Shown one piece after another: positions 46,152 through 54,528 of a DNA stretch of 64,000 nt. A program made the translations under genes and the position numbers. Each line of letters starts with the position of its first letter. Within the stretch, counting starts at the first letter, position 1. The notes under the pieces were generated by a model. That model ran no database searches and was not told the DNA's origin. It was given only the letters and a program-made list of their open reading frames with translations. This stretch comes from Prosthecodimorpha staleyi (GTDB lineage: Bacteria > Pseudomonadota > Alphaproteobacteria > Rhizobiales > Ancalomicrobiaceae), in NCBI RefSeq assembly GCF_018729455.1, contig NZ_JAHHZF010000006.1, positions 134,942 to 198,941 on the forward strand, given 5' to 3'.

Positions 46152-47072
46152 GGCCGCGAGCCCGGGCGGGTGCGGCAGGTAGTGTGCGCCTTCTTCCGCC
46201 AGGAAATCGGCCAATGCGCGCGGTGCCGGGAGCAGCCTGCGGTCGCGCAGGTGGACCACGTACCATTCCCTCAGAATCGGCAGGCCGGCCACGTCGAGCG
46301 TCACCAGCCGGCCGTCCTTCAGTTCCGCCGCGATCGTATGGGCGGAAATGAAGGCAATGCCGAGGCCGGCCATGACGGCCTGCTTGATCGTCTCATTGGA
46401 GCCGATCTCGAAACCGATATTCGGCTGCACGCCGTTGGCGGCGAAGAGGCGCTCCATCAGCCCGCGCGTGCCCGAACCCGGCTCGCGCAGAAGGAACGAT
46501 TCGCCCGCGAGATCAGCCGGCGACAGGTCGCGCGCTTGCGCCAGCGGGTGATCCGGCGCGGCGATGATGACATGCGGATGCGCGCCGATCGGCCATTGGC
46601 TGACCGCCAGATCCTCGGGCGGCCGCCCCATGATCGCGACATCGACCCGGCCGGCGCGAAGCTGCTCGATGATCTCGCTGCGATTGCCGATGAACAGCTT
46701 CAGCGTCAGCCCGGGATAGCGGCGGCGGAATTCGGCGAGCGCGCGCGGCGCGAAATACTTGGCCGTAGAGATGACCCCGACGGCGACCTCGCCGCGTCCG
46801 GCATTGCGCATCTCATCGAGCGCCTGGATGCAGTCGGTCAGCGCCAGCTCGATCCGCTCCACCGTCGCCAGCACCTCGCGGCCGGCCGAGGTCAGCCGGA
46901 TGCCGTCGGCGAGGCGCTCGACCAGCGGCAGGCCGGCCGCCTCCTCGAGCTGGCGCATCTGCACGGTCACGGCCGGCGGCGTGACATGGAGCAGGTCGGC
47001 CGCTCCGGCAAAGGAGCCCGAACGCACCACCGCCTCCAGCGATCGCAATTGCTTCAGCGTGACATAGCGCAT
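46149..47072 (-). CDS. cbbR: LysR-type Calvin cycle regulator CbbR
   Basis: 307 residues. The helix-turn-helix region starts LKQLRSLEAVVRSGSFAGAADLLHVTPPAVTVQMRQLE. The effector domain contains GVISTAKYFAPRALAEFRRRYPG, IMGRPPEDLAV, HVIIAAPDHPLA, FLLREPGSGTR, SNETIKQAVMAGLGIAFISAHT and LDVAGLPILREWYVVHL. These are blocks characteristic of CbbR rather than LysR proteins in general. CbbR binds TTA-N-TAA type sites upstream of RuBisCO operons and activates in response to metabolites. The start at 47072 has GAGAGGATC before it; the frame stays open to 47222. It is divergent from cbbS, the usual position relative to cbbL, but cbbL is absent. Confidence 0.92.
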   Translation of the reverse strand: MRYVTLKQLRSLEAVVRSGSFAGAADLLHVTPPAVTVQMRQLEEAAGLPLVERLADGIRLTSAGREVLATVERIELALTDCIQALDEMRNAGRGEVAVGVISTAKYFAPRALAEFRRRYPGLTLKLFIGNRSEIIEQLRAGRVDVAIMGRPPEDLAVSQWPIGAHPHVIIAAPDHPLAQARDLSPADLAGESFLLREPGSGTRGLMERLFAANGVQPNIGFEIGSNETIKQAVMAGLGIAFISAHTIAAELKDGRLVTLDVAGLPILREWYVVHLRDRRLLPAPRALADFLAEEGAHYLPHPPGLAA

Positions 47073-47123
47073 GATCCTCTCCCCGGCCGCCGGGCCCGCC
47101 GGCTCGCCGTTCGCACAAGGAAA

Positions 47124-47140
47124 TTTAATGCGCTCGTAAA
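47124..47140. promoter_or_regulatory. Candidate CbbR binding site
   Basis: TTTA-N9-TAAA forms an inverted repeat within an AT-rich patch (47121-47157) of the otherwise GC-rich cbbR-cbbS spacer; a further TAATGCAAATTTA follows. Known CbbR sites have TTA-N7/8-TAA-type half sites. The site lies about 50 bases from the cbbR start and about 100 from cbbS, as expected for a divergent LysR promoter. Confidence 0.55.
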
Positions 47141-47242
47141 ATAATGCAAATTTACTGAAGCGACCGATGCGCGCAGGGTGCTGGCGTCCGGATCGGACCC
47201 GAGCGGAGGAGTCGGGTCCCATCCGGATCAGGGAGACCGGAC

Positions 47243-47659
47243 ATGCACATGACCCTCGGCGCCTTCGCGTTTCTGCCCGATCTGACGGAAGAGCAGATCT
47301 GCCGGCAGATCGACTATTGCATCGCGAACGACTGGACCGTGGCGATCGAATTCGCCGCGGAGGTCCAGAATCGCGACACGACCTGGGAAACCTGGGGCGT
47401 GCCGATGTTCGACGTGCGCGACGCCAAGGCGGTGCTGGCCGAAATCCGTGCCTGCCGGGAGGCGCATCCGAAGCACTTTATCCGGATCAGCGCCTTCGAC
47501 CCGAGCCGCGGCTGGGAGACGGTGCGCCTGTCCTTCATCATCAACCGCCCGCGCGCCGAACCGGTCGTCCGCTTCGACCGCAGCGAATCCCAGTTCCGCG
47601 CCCTGCGCCACCGCGCCCAGCCCCAACCGGAACGGCGTGCGATGGGCGGGCGGTTCTGA
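47243..47659 (+). CDS. cbbS: RuBisCO small subunit, red type (form IC/D), without adjacent large subunit
   Basis: 138 residues. The N-terminal FAFLPDLTEEQICRQIDYCI, WETWGVPMFDVRDAKAVL and HFIRISAFDPSRGWETVRLSFIINRP match the conserved blocks of red-type RuBisCO small subunits. The length and the extended C-terminal tail (about 30 residues after the core) also fit that class, in which the tail forms a beta-hairpin in the central pore. GGGAGA lies before the ATG at 47243. The frame is clean, with no stops or shifts. In known operons cbbS directly follows cbbL; here it follows the cbbR promoter and no cbbL is present in the window. The 3' neighbour is a decayed toxin gene. Confidence 0.9.
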   Translation: MHMTLGAFAFLPDLTEEQICRQIDYCIANDWTVAIEFAAEVQNRDTTWETWGVPMFDVRDAKAVLAEIRACREAHPKHFIRISAFDPSRGWETVRLSFIINRPRAEPVVRFDRSESQFRALRHRAQPQPERRAMGGRF

Positions 47660-47668
47660 CAGGAGACA

Positions 47669-47905
47669 CTACCGCGTGGCTTGCGGCCATTCGGTGATCT
47701 CGACCGTGAAATCCGACGCGAAATGGACGACCTTGTTGACGAGGTCGTCGAGCGGTTCAATGGCATCGAGAACCGCCTCGAAATAGGTGATCTGTCGATT
47801 GCGTTCGAGGTTTGCCGGCAGGATCACGATCAGGCCGGGAGCCGACATAAAATCATCTTCGAACAGGATCCGGTCGATCACAGCGGCTTGCCTGCGCGCT
47901 CCCAC
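47669..47905 (-). pseudogene. N-terminally truncated DUF5615-like toxin gene
   Basis: A 78-residue frame with a GTG start that overlaps the DUF433 gene by 28 bases. The piece RILFEDDFMSAPGLIVILPAN resembles the middle of DUF5615 proteins (the second acidic strand, then P-G-I-V-L-L), and the rest resembles their C-terminal part. The first acidic strand and about 60 residues normally preceding it are missing. It is therefore probably a deleted and inactive toxin, or a short variant. The family call is tentative. Confidence 0.5.
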
Positions 47906-48090
47906 GCGAGGCAGGCCTCGATGCCGTCGAGTGGTAGCGACGGGTAGGTATTGAAGATCTCCGCCCGCGGCAGGCGACGCCGGACCTCGATCAGCACATT
48001 CTCAGCAGGCACTCGAGTGCCCTCGACGACCGGCATGCCGCTGAGGATGCCGGGGTCCGATACGATCCGGGTCTTCACGTCAGTGGTCAT
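47878..48090 (-). CDS. DUF433 domain antitoxin
   Basis: A 70-residue protein containing RIVSDPGILSGMPVVEGTRVPAENVLIEVRRRLPRAEIFNTYPSLPLDGIEACLAW, the complete DUF433 fold. DUF433 proteins are the antitoxin partners of DUF5615 toxins; here the partner appears truncated. GGAG lies nine bases before the ATG. It lacks the extra MerR domain of the protein at 26753-27406. It sits at the GC-rich edge of the AT-rich island. Confidence 0.8.
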   Translation of the reverse strand: MTTDVKTRIVSDPGILSGMPVVEGTRVPAENVLIEVRRRLPRAEIFNTYPSLPLDGIEACLAWERAGKPL

Positions 48091-48442
48091 GATTGTGATC
48101 TCCTCGTCACACGACGATTGCTATGCCGAGCGACAATTTCAATGCCATAAACAATTATTCGAAAACTGAATTCAAATTCTATAAGTAATTGCCTCTTTTC
48201 ATAGCATACTATATGCTTCTCAATGGAAATATTATCCCCTCATGTCCGTTCATTCTTACTATCTTATAACTTGAAGAAAATCGAATTCCTTGAAATTCGA
48301 ATACCAATACTGAATTTCTAATTTCATTGCAGTGGATATTATTACAATATAAATAATCTATGTCACTTCTCTTCTATTGACATATCGATATTGACCGGGC
48401 GTTCAAGTGGCTTATGCTCTCAAGAGTAGAGAGGATATGCCC
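48091..48442 (+). promoter_or_regulatory. AT-rich non-coding region upstream of the AIPR gene
   Basis: About 350 bases with a marked fall in G+C compared with both sides and no gene. A TTGACA at 48377-48382 and a TTGCAG (48327) with TATAAA (48348) are possible promoter elements, but no pair has ideal spacing. The region should contain the promoter of the AIPR gene and marks the left edge of acquired DNA. Confidence 0.45.
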
Positions 48443-50104
48443 ATGCCACACCCGATTTCCGCAATGCATTATTCATTAATACAGACACACATTGCGAAAT
48501 ATAAAGAAATATTCAAAATTGAAAGCGATAATGATGCTTTTAAGAATTTGATGCTAGATAAGATATACCCAAGAAAAACAGATGACAATACTGCAATTTT
48601 GACGGATGGCCCTCAAGATCGCGGAGTCGATGCAATATATATTCGCGATCTAGAAGACTGCGCACAAATTGATATAATAAATTTTAAATATAGAACCACA
48701 TTAAAATCATGTTCTAAGAATTTTGAAGAAACCGAACTCTCAAAGATATTCCTTTTTATTACAGAGCTACTGGATCAAAGCGAGGAACAAAAGAGTAATT
48801 GCAATCAACAAGTTCGTCGAAAAATCGATGATATAACGTCAATATTTAAGTCGGGTAAACAGTGCTTTTTCCGAATTGTCCTGTGCACCAACGGGCAAGC
48901 GCTTGCCGACACCGGGCTCGATCATCTCGTGCAGTTTTGCAAGCTCCGCGACTTTACGAGCTTTGAGCAAATTGATGGTAACAGCGTGGTTAAATTTCTG
49001 GTTCAAGAAAGCACCAAAGCACAAGAGACTGCTATTGTAAAAGTGATAGACAAACAAATATTTGATCGCTCCGATGGAGATATAAGAGGGCTGGTAGCTT
49101 GCGTGGAAATAAATTCATTCCTTGACGCGATAAGCGATCTCTCCACAAAAAGTGTAAAACGCTACTTATTTGATGACAACATCCGCGTCTACCTTGGCGA
49201 TGACGGTGGGTACAATAGAGCAATTATGGCTTCTTGTTTAAGTCCCGAGAATCATCTATTTTGGTACTGTAATAATGGAGTTACAGTCGTATGCGAGGCT
49301 TTTAGTTATCAGAAAGAGCTAAGAGATCCAATGCTTACTATAAAAAATTTTCAGATCGTAAATGGCGCCCAAACGTGTCACTCTCTACTTAAAGCCCGAG
49401 AAATTGATGCTCTACAGGTTTCAGAGACCTTATTGCTTCTTAAGGTGTACGAGACTTCTCGTAGAGATATTTCTCAACGCGTTGCTATTGCAACAAATAG
49501 TCAAGCAAGAATTAGCATGAGGGATTTGCACTCTAATGATGATATACAGAAGACAATAGAGAAATTTTATGATGGCTCAGGCTTCTTTTATGAGAGAAAG
49601 AAAAATCAACATATTGATAAGCCAACAAATCAACGAATAGATGCATTAAAGCTTGGGCAAATGATACTTTCATATAAAATTAGGGAACCAGAAAAAGCAA
49701 AACGTGAAAGTGAAGAAATATTCGGCTCAAGATACACTAATGTATTCAATCAAAGCCTTACGGCGGACTACATTTTAGCCCTAACTAAAATTATGGCATT
49801 TATACAACTTCATTCTGAGACAGGATTAAAAGCTCGGGTAGACTCGAAGGTATACACGAATATCGTTTCTTACGGCTTCTGGCATCTAGCATATACAATT
49901 TCAATTCTTTCTGAGAAAGAGCTGAAGGTTTTCCCAGATGATTCGGAACTCGAAGAAAAGCTCGCAGAAGCAGCTGAAATAATTTTCAGCATACTAGAGC
50001 GCCATAAATCCTTTTCATATTACGACATGTTCCGAAGTGCACAGCTACGTGAACTAATAGATGCAAAAATTGGGGCTCGGCATCAATTCGAGTTCGGCTT
50101 CTAA
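48443..50104 (+). CDS. AIPR family protein (abortive infection phage resistance)
   Basis: 553 residues from the ATG at 48443, chosen because AGAGAGGA lies seven bases upstream; ATG at 48437 and GTG at 48407 are alternatives. The N-terminal part has a restriction-endonuclease-like pattern, RGVDAIYI (Asp63) then IDIINFKYR (Lys82), with Asn where an acidic residue or Gln is usual. The AIPR domain (about 210-450) shows RVYLGDDGGYNRAI, FWYCNNGVTVVCEAF, FQIVNGAQTCHSLLKA and RVAIATNSQARISMRDLHSND, the conserved blocks of the family. Members are linked to abortive infection against phage. The gene is visibly AT-rich with AT-ending codons, unlike its neighbours, indicating horizontal transfer. It stands alone. 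Confidence 0.82.
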   Translation: MPHPISAMHYSLIQTHIAKYKEIFKIESDNDAFKNLMLDKIYPRKTDDNTAILTDGPQDRGVDAIYIRDLEDCAQIDIINFKYRTTLKSCSKNFEETELSKIFLFITELLDQSEEQKSNCNQQVRRKIDDITSIFKSGKQCFFRIVLCTNGQALADTGLDHLVQFCKLRDFTSFEQIDGNSVVKFLVQESTKAQETAIVKVIDKQIFDRSDGDIRGLVACVEINSFLDAISDLSTKSVKRYLFDDNIRVYLGDDGGYNRAIMASCLSPENHLFWYCNNGVTVVCEAFSYQKELRDPMLTIKNFQIVNGAQTCHSLLKAREIDALQVSETLLLLKVYETSRRDISQRVAIATNSQARISMRDLHSNDDIQKTIEKFYDGSGFFYERKKNQHIDKPTNQRIDALKLGQMILSYKIREPEKAKRESEEIFGSRYTNVFNQSLTADYILALTKIMAFIQLHSETGLKARVDSKVYTNIVSYGFWHLAYTISILSEKELKVFPDDSELEEKLAEAAEIIFSILERHKSFSYYDMFRSAQLRELIDAKIGARHQFEFGF

Positions 50105-50174
50105 CTGCTTGATGGCAAACATTCATATGATTTTTAAATTAACATAGCACACTCTCTCAATATACTTTACCTCT

Positions 50175-50205
50175 CCACACGATCTTCCTTCTTCAGATCG
50201 TGTGG
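50175..50205. terminator. Hairpin between convergent AIPR and tkt genes
   Basis: CCACACGATCT and AGATCGTGTGG form a perfect 11-bp stem with a 9-base loop. It lies about 70 bases after the AIPR stop and about 70 bases after the tkt stop on the other strand. Confidence 0.65.
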
Positions 50206-50216
50206 AACGATTCCTG

Positions 50217-50242
50217 CATAGAACAGATCATACTGTTCTATG
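50217..50242. terminator. Second hairpin between AIPR and tkt
   Basis: CATAGAACAG and CTGTTCTATG pair over ten bases around a 6-base loop in AT-rich sequence. Together with the neighbouring hairpin it marks the right edge of the AT-rich island. Confidence 0.55.
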
Positions 50243-50276
50243 TATATGACCAATTTAGAAAGCTAAAGGCCGGCGG

Positions 50277-52280
50277 TCAGCCGGCGACGGCCTTGGCGGC
50301 GGCGGCGACCTTTTCGGCCGTCAGGCCGAAATGCTCGTAGAGCGCCTTCTCGGGGGCCGATTCGCCGAAGCGGTCGATGCCGATGACGGCGCCGGTGCGG
50401 CCGGCATATTTCCACCAGCTGCGGGTGGTGCCCGCTTCCACGACCACGACCGGGATCGAGGCCGGCAGCACGGCCTCCTGCCAGGCCTTGTCCTGGGCGT
50501 CGAAGACGCTGGTCGACGGCATCGAGACGACCCGGGCCGGCACGCCCTCGGCGGCGAGCAGGTCGGCGGCCGCGACCGCGATCTTCAGTTCCGAACCGGT
50601 GCCGACCAGCGTCACCTTGGCGCCGGCGGCCTCCTTCAGCACGTAGCCGCCGCGCGCGATGGCAGCGAGCTGGGCGGCGTCGCGCGGCTGGGCCGGCAGG
50701 CCCTGGCGGGACAGGAGCAGCGCCGACGGCCCGTCGGCGCGCGACACGGCGGCGACCCAGGCGACGAAGGTCTCGGCCGTGTCGGCCGGCCGCCAGACGG
50801 CGAGGTTCGGGATGATCCGCAGCGATTCGGCGTGTTCGATCGGCTGGTGGGTCGGGCCGTCCTCGCCGAGGCCGATGGAATCATGCGTGTAGACATGGAC
50901 CACGCGCTGCTTCATCAGCGCCGACATGCGCACCGCGTTGCGGGCATAGTCGGAGAAGACCAGGAAGGTCGCCACGAAGGGCAGGAAGCCGCCATGCAGC
51001 GCGATGCCGTTGGCGATCGCGGTCATACCGAATTCGCGCACGCCATAGAGCACGGTGTTGCCGGCCGGATCCTTGGTGATCGGCAGCGTGCCCTTGAAGT
51101 TGGTCAGGTTGGAATGGGTCAGGTCGGCCGAGCCGCCGAGGAATTCGGGCAGCTTCGGCGCCAGGAGGTTGAGCGCGTTCTGGCTCGCCTTGCGGGTCGC
51201 CACCGTCTCGGCCTTGGCCTGGATCTCGGCGAGCGCGGCCTCGGCGAAGCCGGCGAAATCGGCCGGCAGGTCGCCGGCCATGCGGCGCAGGAACTCGGCC
51301 GCCAGCTCCGGATGGGCGGCCTGATAGGCCGCGAACTGCGCGTTCCAGCCGTCCTCGGCGGCGGCGCCCTTCTGGCGGCCGTCCCAGGCGGCATAGACCT
51401 CCGCCGGCACTTCGAAGGGAGCATGCGGCCAAGCCATTGCCTCGCGCACCTTGGCGATCTCGTCAGCGCCGAGCGGGGCGCCATGGGCGTCCTGATGGCC
51501 CTGCTTCGACGGCGCGCCGCGGCCGATCACGGTCTTGCAGCAGATCAGGGTCGGCTTGTCGGCGACCGCCTTGGCGGCCGCGATGGCGGCCTCGACCGCG
51601 TCGACATCATGGCCGTCGACGTTGCGGATGACGTGCCAGCCATAGGCCTCGAAGCGCGCCGGGGTGTCGTCGGCGAACCAGTCCTCGATCTTACCGTCGA
51701 TCGAGATGCCGTTGTCGTCATAGAGCGCGGTCAGCTTGCCGAGGCCGAGCCGGCCCGCGAGCGAGCAGACCTCGTGGCTGATGCCTTCCATCAGGCAGCC
51801 GTCGCCGACGAAGACCCAGGTGCGGTGGTCGACGATGGTGTGGCCCGGCCGGTTGAACTGGGCGGCGAGCGTCTTCTCCGCGATGGCCATGCCGACCGCG
51901 TTGGCGAGGCCCTGGCCGAGCGGGCCGGTCGTGGTCTCGACGCCGGGCGTGTAGCCATATTCGGGATGGCCGGGGGTGCGCGAATGCAGCTGGCGGAAGC
52001 GCTTCAGCTCGGCGACCGGCAGGTCGTAGCCGGTCAGGTGCAGGAGCGCATAGACCAGCATCGAGCCGTGGCCGTTCGACATCACGAAGCGGTCGCGATC
52101 GGCCCAGGTGGGATTGCCGGGATTGTGCTTCAGATGCGTGCGCCAGAGCGCGGCCGAAATCTCGGCCATGCCCATCGGGGCGCCCGGATGGCCGGACTTG
52201 GCCGCCTCGACGGCGTCCATGGCGAGCGCGCGGATCGCGGCGGTCACGGGCCAGGTCAGGTCGCGGGCGGGGACGGTCAT
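50277..52280 (-). CDS. cbbT: Transketolase
   Basis: A 667-residue thiamine diphosphate enzyme of full length. [41 protein letters not shown], the TPP motif [30 protein letters not shown] and [10 protein letters not shown] are all present. It moves two-carbon units in the regeneration phase of the Calvin cycle and in the pentose phosphate pathway. It is the last gene of cbbX-cbbF-cbbP-cbbT. The start at 52280 gives the standard N-terminus. It is convergent with the AIPR gene, so the operon is cut off from cbbA and cbbE further downstream. Confidence 0.95.
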   Translation of the reverse strand: MTVPARDLTWPVTAAIRALAMDAVEAAKSGHPGAPMGMAEISAALWRTHLKHNPGNPTWADRDRFVMSNGHGSMLVYALLHLTGYDLPVAELKRFRQLHSRTPGHPEYGYTPGVETTTGPLGQGLANAVGMAIAEKTLAAQFNRPGHTIVDHRTWVFVGDGCLMEGISHEVCSLAGRLGLGKLTALYDDNGISIDGKIEDWFADDTPARFEAYGWHVIRNVDGHDVDAVEAAIAAAKAVADKPTLICCKTVIGRGAPSKQGHQDAHGAPLGADEIAKVREAMAWPHAPFEVPAEVYAAWDGRQKGAAAEDGWNAQFAAYQAAHPELAAEFLRRMAGDLPADFAGFAEAALAEIQAKAETVATRKASQNALNLLAPKLPEFLGGSADLTHSNLTNFKGTLPITKDPAGNTVLYGVREFGMTAIANGIALHGGFLPFVATFLVFSDYARNAVRMSALMKQRVVHVYTHDSIGLGEDGPTHQPIEHAESLRIIPNLAVWRPADTAETFVAWVAAVSRADGPSALLLSRQGLPAQPRDAAQLAAIARGGYVLKEAAGAKVTLVGTGSELKIAVAAADLLAAEGVPARVVSMPSTSVFDAQDKAWQEAVLPASIPVVVVEAGTTRSWWKYAGRTGAVIGIDRFGESAPEKALYEHFGLTAEKVAAAAKAVAG

Positions 52281-52392
52281 GGGCAGGCTCCTCGAAGGCA
52301 CGCGGCCGACGGGAGGCCCGCCGGCCGGCAGCAGAGATCGACCGCGCAGGCCCGCGCGGGCGGCCGGCCGTTGCGGACCGGGCGGCGTGCTT

Positions 52393-53268
52393 CTACAGCG
52401 CCCGGCGCTTCCGGTCCATCAGTTGCATGATCATCGGCGTGAGAATGAGCTGCATGGCGAGGTCGAGCTTCGATCCCGGGATGACGATCGAGTTGGCCCG
52501 GGACATGAAGCTGTCCTTCAGCATGGAGGTCAGATAGGCGAAGTCGATGCCGCGCGGGCTCTTGAAGCGGATCACCACCATGGATTCGTCCGGCGTCGGA
52601 ATCCACCGCGCCACGAAGGGGTTGGAGGTGTCGACGGTGGGCACGCGCTGGAAGTTGATGTCGGTCTCGGTGAATTGCGGGCAGATGTAGTGGACATAGT
52701 CCGGCATGCGCCGGAGGATCGTGTCCATCACCGCCTCAGTCGAATAGCCGCGGGTCTGCCGGTCGCGGTGGATCTTCTGGATCCATTCCAGATTGAGCAC
52801 CGGCACCACCCCGACCCTGAGATCGGCCCAGCGCGGGATGTCGATGTCGCCGATGATCGAGGCGCCGTGCAGGCCCTCGTAGAAGAGCAGGTCGGAATCC
52901 GCCGGGAACGCCTCCCAGGGGCTGAAGGTGCCCTCCGGATAGCCGTATCGCTCGGCCATCTCGCGATCGTGCATGTAGAGCCGGGTCCGCCCCTGCCCGT
53001 TCTCCGCATAGGACCGGAACACGCCCTCAAGCTCCTCGAGAAGATTGGCGTCCGGTCCGAAGTGACTGAAATTATTGTTCCCGCGCGCGGCCTCCTCGGC
53101 CATCACCCGCTTCATCTCGGCGCGATCGTAGCGGTGGAAGGCGTCGCCCTCGACATAGACCGCGTTGACGTTCTCGCGCCGGAAGATCTGCTCGAAGGTC
53201 ATCTTGACCGAGGTCGTGCCGGCCCCGGAGGAGCCGGTCACGGAGATGATCGGATGCTTGACCGACAT
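52393..53268 (-). CDS. cbbP: Phosphoribulokinase
   Basis: A 291-residue proteobacterial-type phosphoribulokinase. The P-loop is [11 protein letters not shown] (residues 11-21), then [36 protein letters not shown] and [12 protein letters not shown]. It makes ribulose 1,5-bisphosphate from ribulose 5-phosphate and ATP, the step unique to the Calvin cycle. It is 71 bases after cbbF and 112 before cbbT. All expected substrate and nucleotide residues appear present. Confidence 0.96.
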   Translation of the reverse strand: MSVKHPIISVTGSSGAGTTSVKMTFEQIFRRENVNAVYVEGDAFHRYDRAEMKRVMAEEAARGNNNFSHFGPDANLLEELEGVFRSYAENGQGRTRLYMHDREMAERYGYPEGTFSPWEAFPADSDLLFYEGLHGASIIGDIDIPRWADLRVGVVPVLNLEWIQKIHRDRQTRGYSTEAVMDTILRRMPDYVHYICPQFTETDINFQRVPTVDTSNPFVARWIPTPDESMVVIRFKSPRGIDFAYLTSMLKDSFMSRANSIVIPGSKLDLAMQLILTPMIMQLMDRKRRAL

Positions 53269-53339
53269 GGGCGCTCGAGACTCGGAACCGGCGGGAACGG
53301 CCGCTCGGGCCGCGCCTGCGGTTTATAGACCAGGTCCGG

Positions 53340-54407
53340 TCATTCGCGGAACAGGCCGCGCTTGCCGAACAGCGGCGCGTGGTCGCTGGTCGCACCCGGG
53401 AAGGCGTGGTGTTGCTCGATCCGCTCGATCTCGTGGCGCGATCCGAAGATGAACGGCACCCGCTGGTGCAGCCGCCCCGGCTCCAGATCCAGGATCGCCT
53501 CGGTACCGGTGGTGGCGCCGCCGCCGGCCTGCTCGACGACGAGCGCGATCGGATTGGCCTCGTACATCAGGCGCAGCCGGCCCTCGTGATAGCCCTTGCG
53601 GCGGTCCGCCGGATAGAGGAACACGCCGCCGCGCACCAGGATGCGGTGGCATTCGGCGACCAGCGACGCGATCCAGCGCATGTTGAAATCCTGGCCGCGG
53701 ATGCCTTCGTCGCCGGCCAGCAGGTCCTCGACATAGCTGCGGATCGGATCGTCCCAGTGGCGCGAATTGGAGGCGTTGATGGCGAATTCGCGCGTCTCGG
53801 CCGGGATGGCCAGCCGCTCGCCGGTCAGCTTGAAGATGCCGGCGCGGCGGTCGAGCGTGTAGAGCCTTGTGCCGTCGCCGAGCGTCAGCACCAGCGCGGT
53901 CTGCGGCCCGTAGATCACATAGCCGGCGGCGAGCTGCGCCCGGCCCTTCTGCAGAAACGGCCCGTGCTCGATTTCGGCCCCCGGCTCCGGGGCGAGCGCC
54001 GGGAAATCGGCCGGCGCCGGCAGGATCGAGAAGATGGTGCCGATCGAGACGTTGGTGTCGATGTTGGACGAGCCGTCGAGCGGATCGACGGCGAGGAGCA
54101 GCGGCGCCAACGGATCGAGCACCACCGGATGATCCAGCTCCTCCGACGCGAAGGCCGCCACCGGGACGGAGCTGGCCGCGGCGAGGATGCGCTCGTCGGC
54201 GAGGCGATCGAGTTCCTTCTGGACCTCGCCCTGAACATTCTCGGTGACCGCCGCGCCGAGCCGGCCGGCGAGCGGGCCGTCGGCGACCAGCGCGGCGATG
54301 TCGCGCGCCGCATCGGCGATCGCCGCCACCGTGGCGGCCACGGCGCGGCGCGTCCCGTCTTCGGCCGCCCAGGCTTCGAGCACCGCCGCCAGGCTCTGAT
54401 GCGTCAT
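53340..54407 (-). CDS. cbbF: Class 1 fructose-1,6-bisphosphatase
   Basis: A 355-residue phosphatase. FASEELDHPVVLDPL (metal ligand Glu), VDPLDGSSNIDTNVSIGTIFSI (the Asp-Pro-Leu-Asp-Gly-Ser metal motif), DPIRSYVEDLL and GGVFLYPADRRKGYHEGRLRLMYEANPIA are family signatures. It hydrolyses fructose 1,6-bisphosphate and, in this class, often sedoheptulose 1,7-bisphosphate. The start at 54407 follows an extended open frame whose upstream part has no homology. It is second in the cbbX-F-P-T unit. Confidence 0.95.
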   Translation of the reverse strand: MTHQSLAAVLEAWAAEDGTRRAVAATVAAIADAARDIAALVADGPLAGRLGAAVTENVQGEVQKELDRLADERILAAASSVPVAAFASEELDHPVVLDPLAPLLLAVDPLDGSSNIDTNVSIGTIFSILPAPADFPALAPEPGAEIEHGPFLQKGRAQLAAGYVIYGPQTALVLTLGDGTRLYTLDRRAGIFKLTGERLAIPAETREFAINASNSRHWDDPIRSYVEDLLAGDEGIRGQDFNMRWIASLVAECHRILVRGGVFLYPADRRKGYHEGRLRLMYEANPIALVVEQAGGGATTGTEAILDLEPGRLHQRVPFIFGSRHEIERIEQHHAFPGATSDHAPLFGKRGLFRE

Positions 54408-54528
54408 CGCGATTTCCCCGCCCCTGTCGATCCCGGGATGCCGTCCGCCGCCGGATGCAGCCATCCGGCATGATCGGTCCCGCCCGTCTTCCCGCAGATG
54501 TCTTCCCTCAGGTGGGCACCGCACCCGC

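Noticed and set aside
47681-47947. A plus-strand frame of 88 codons opposite the toxin remnant
   Set aside because: It lies opposite DUF433/DUF5615-like sequence and shows no family resemblance.
48091-50276. A larger defence island or CRISPR array around the AIPR gene
   Set aside because: No regularly spaced repeats, cas genes, restriction-modification genes or nucleotidyltransferases are present; beyond the decayed toxin pair the neighbours are Calvin-cycle genes.
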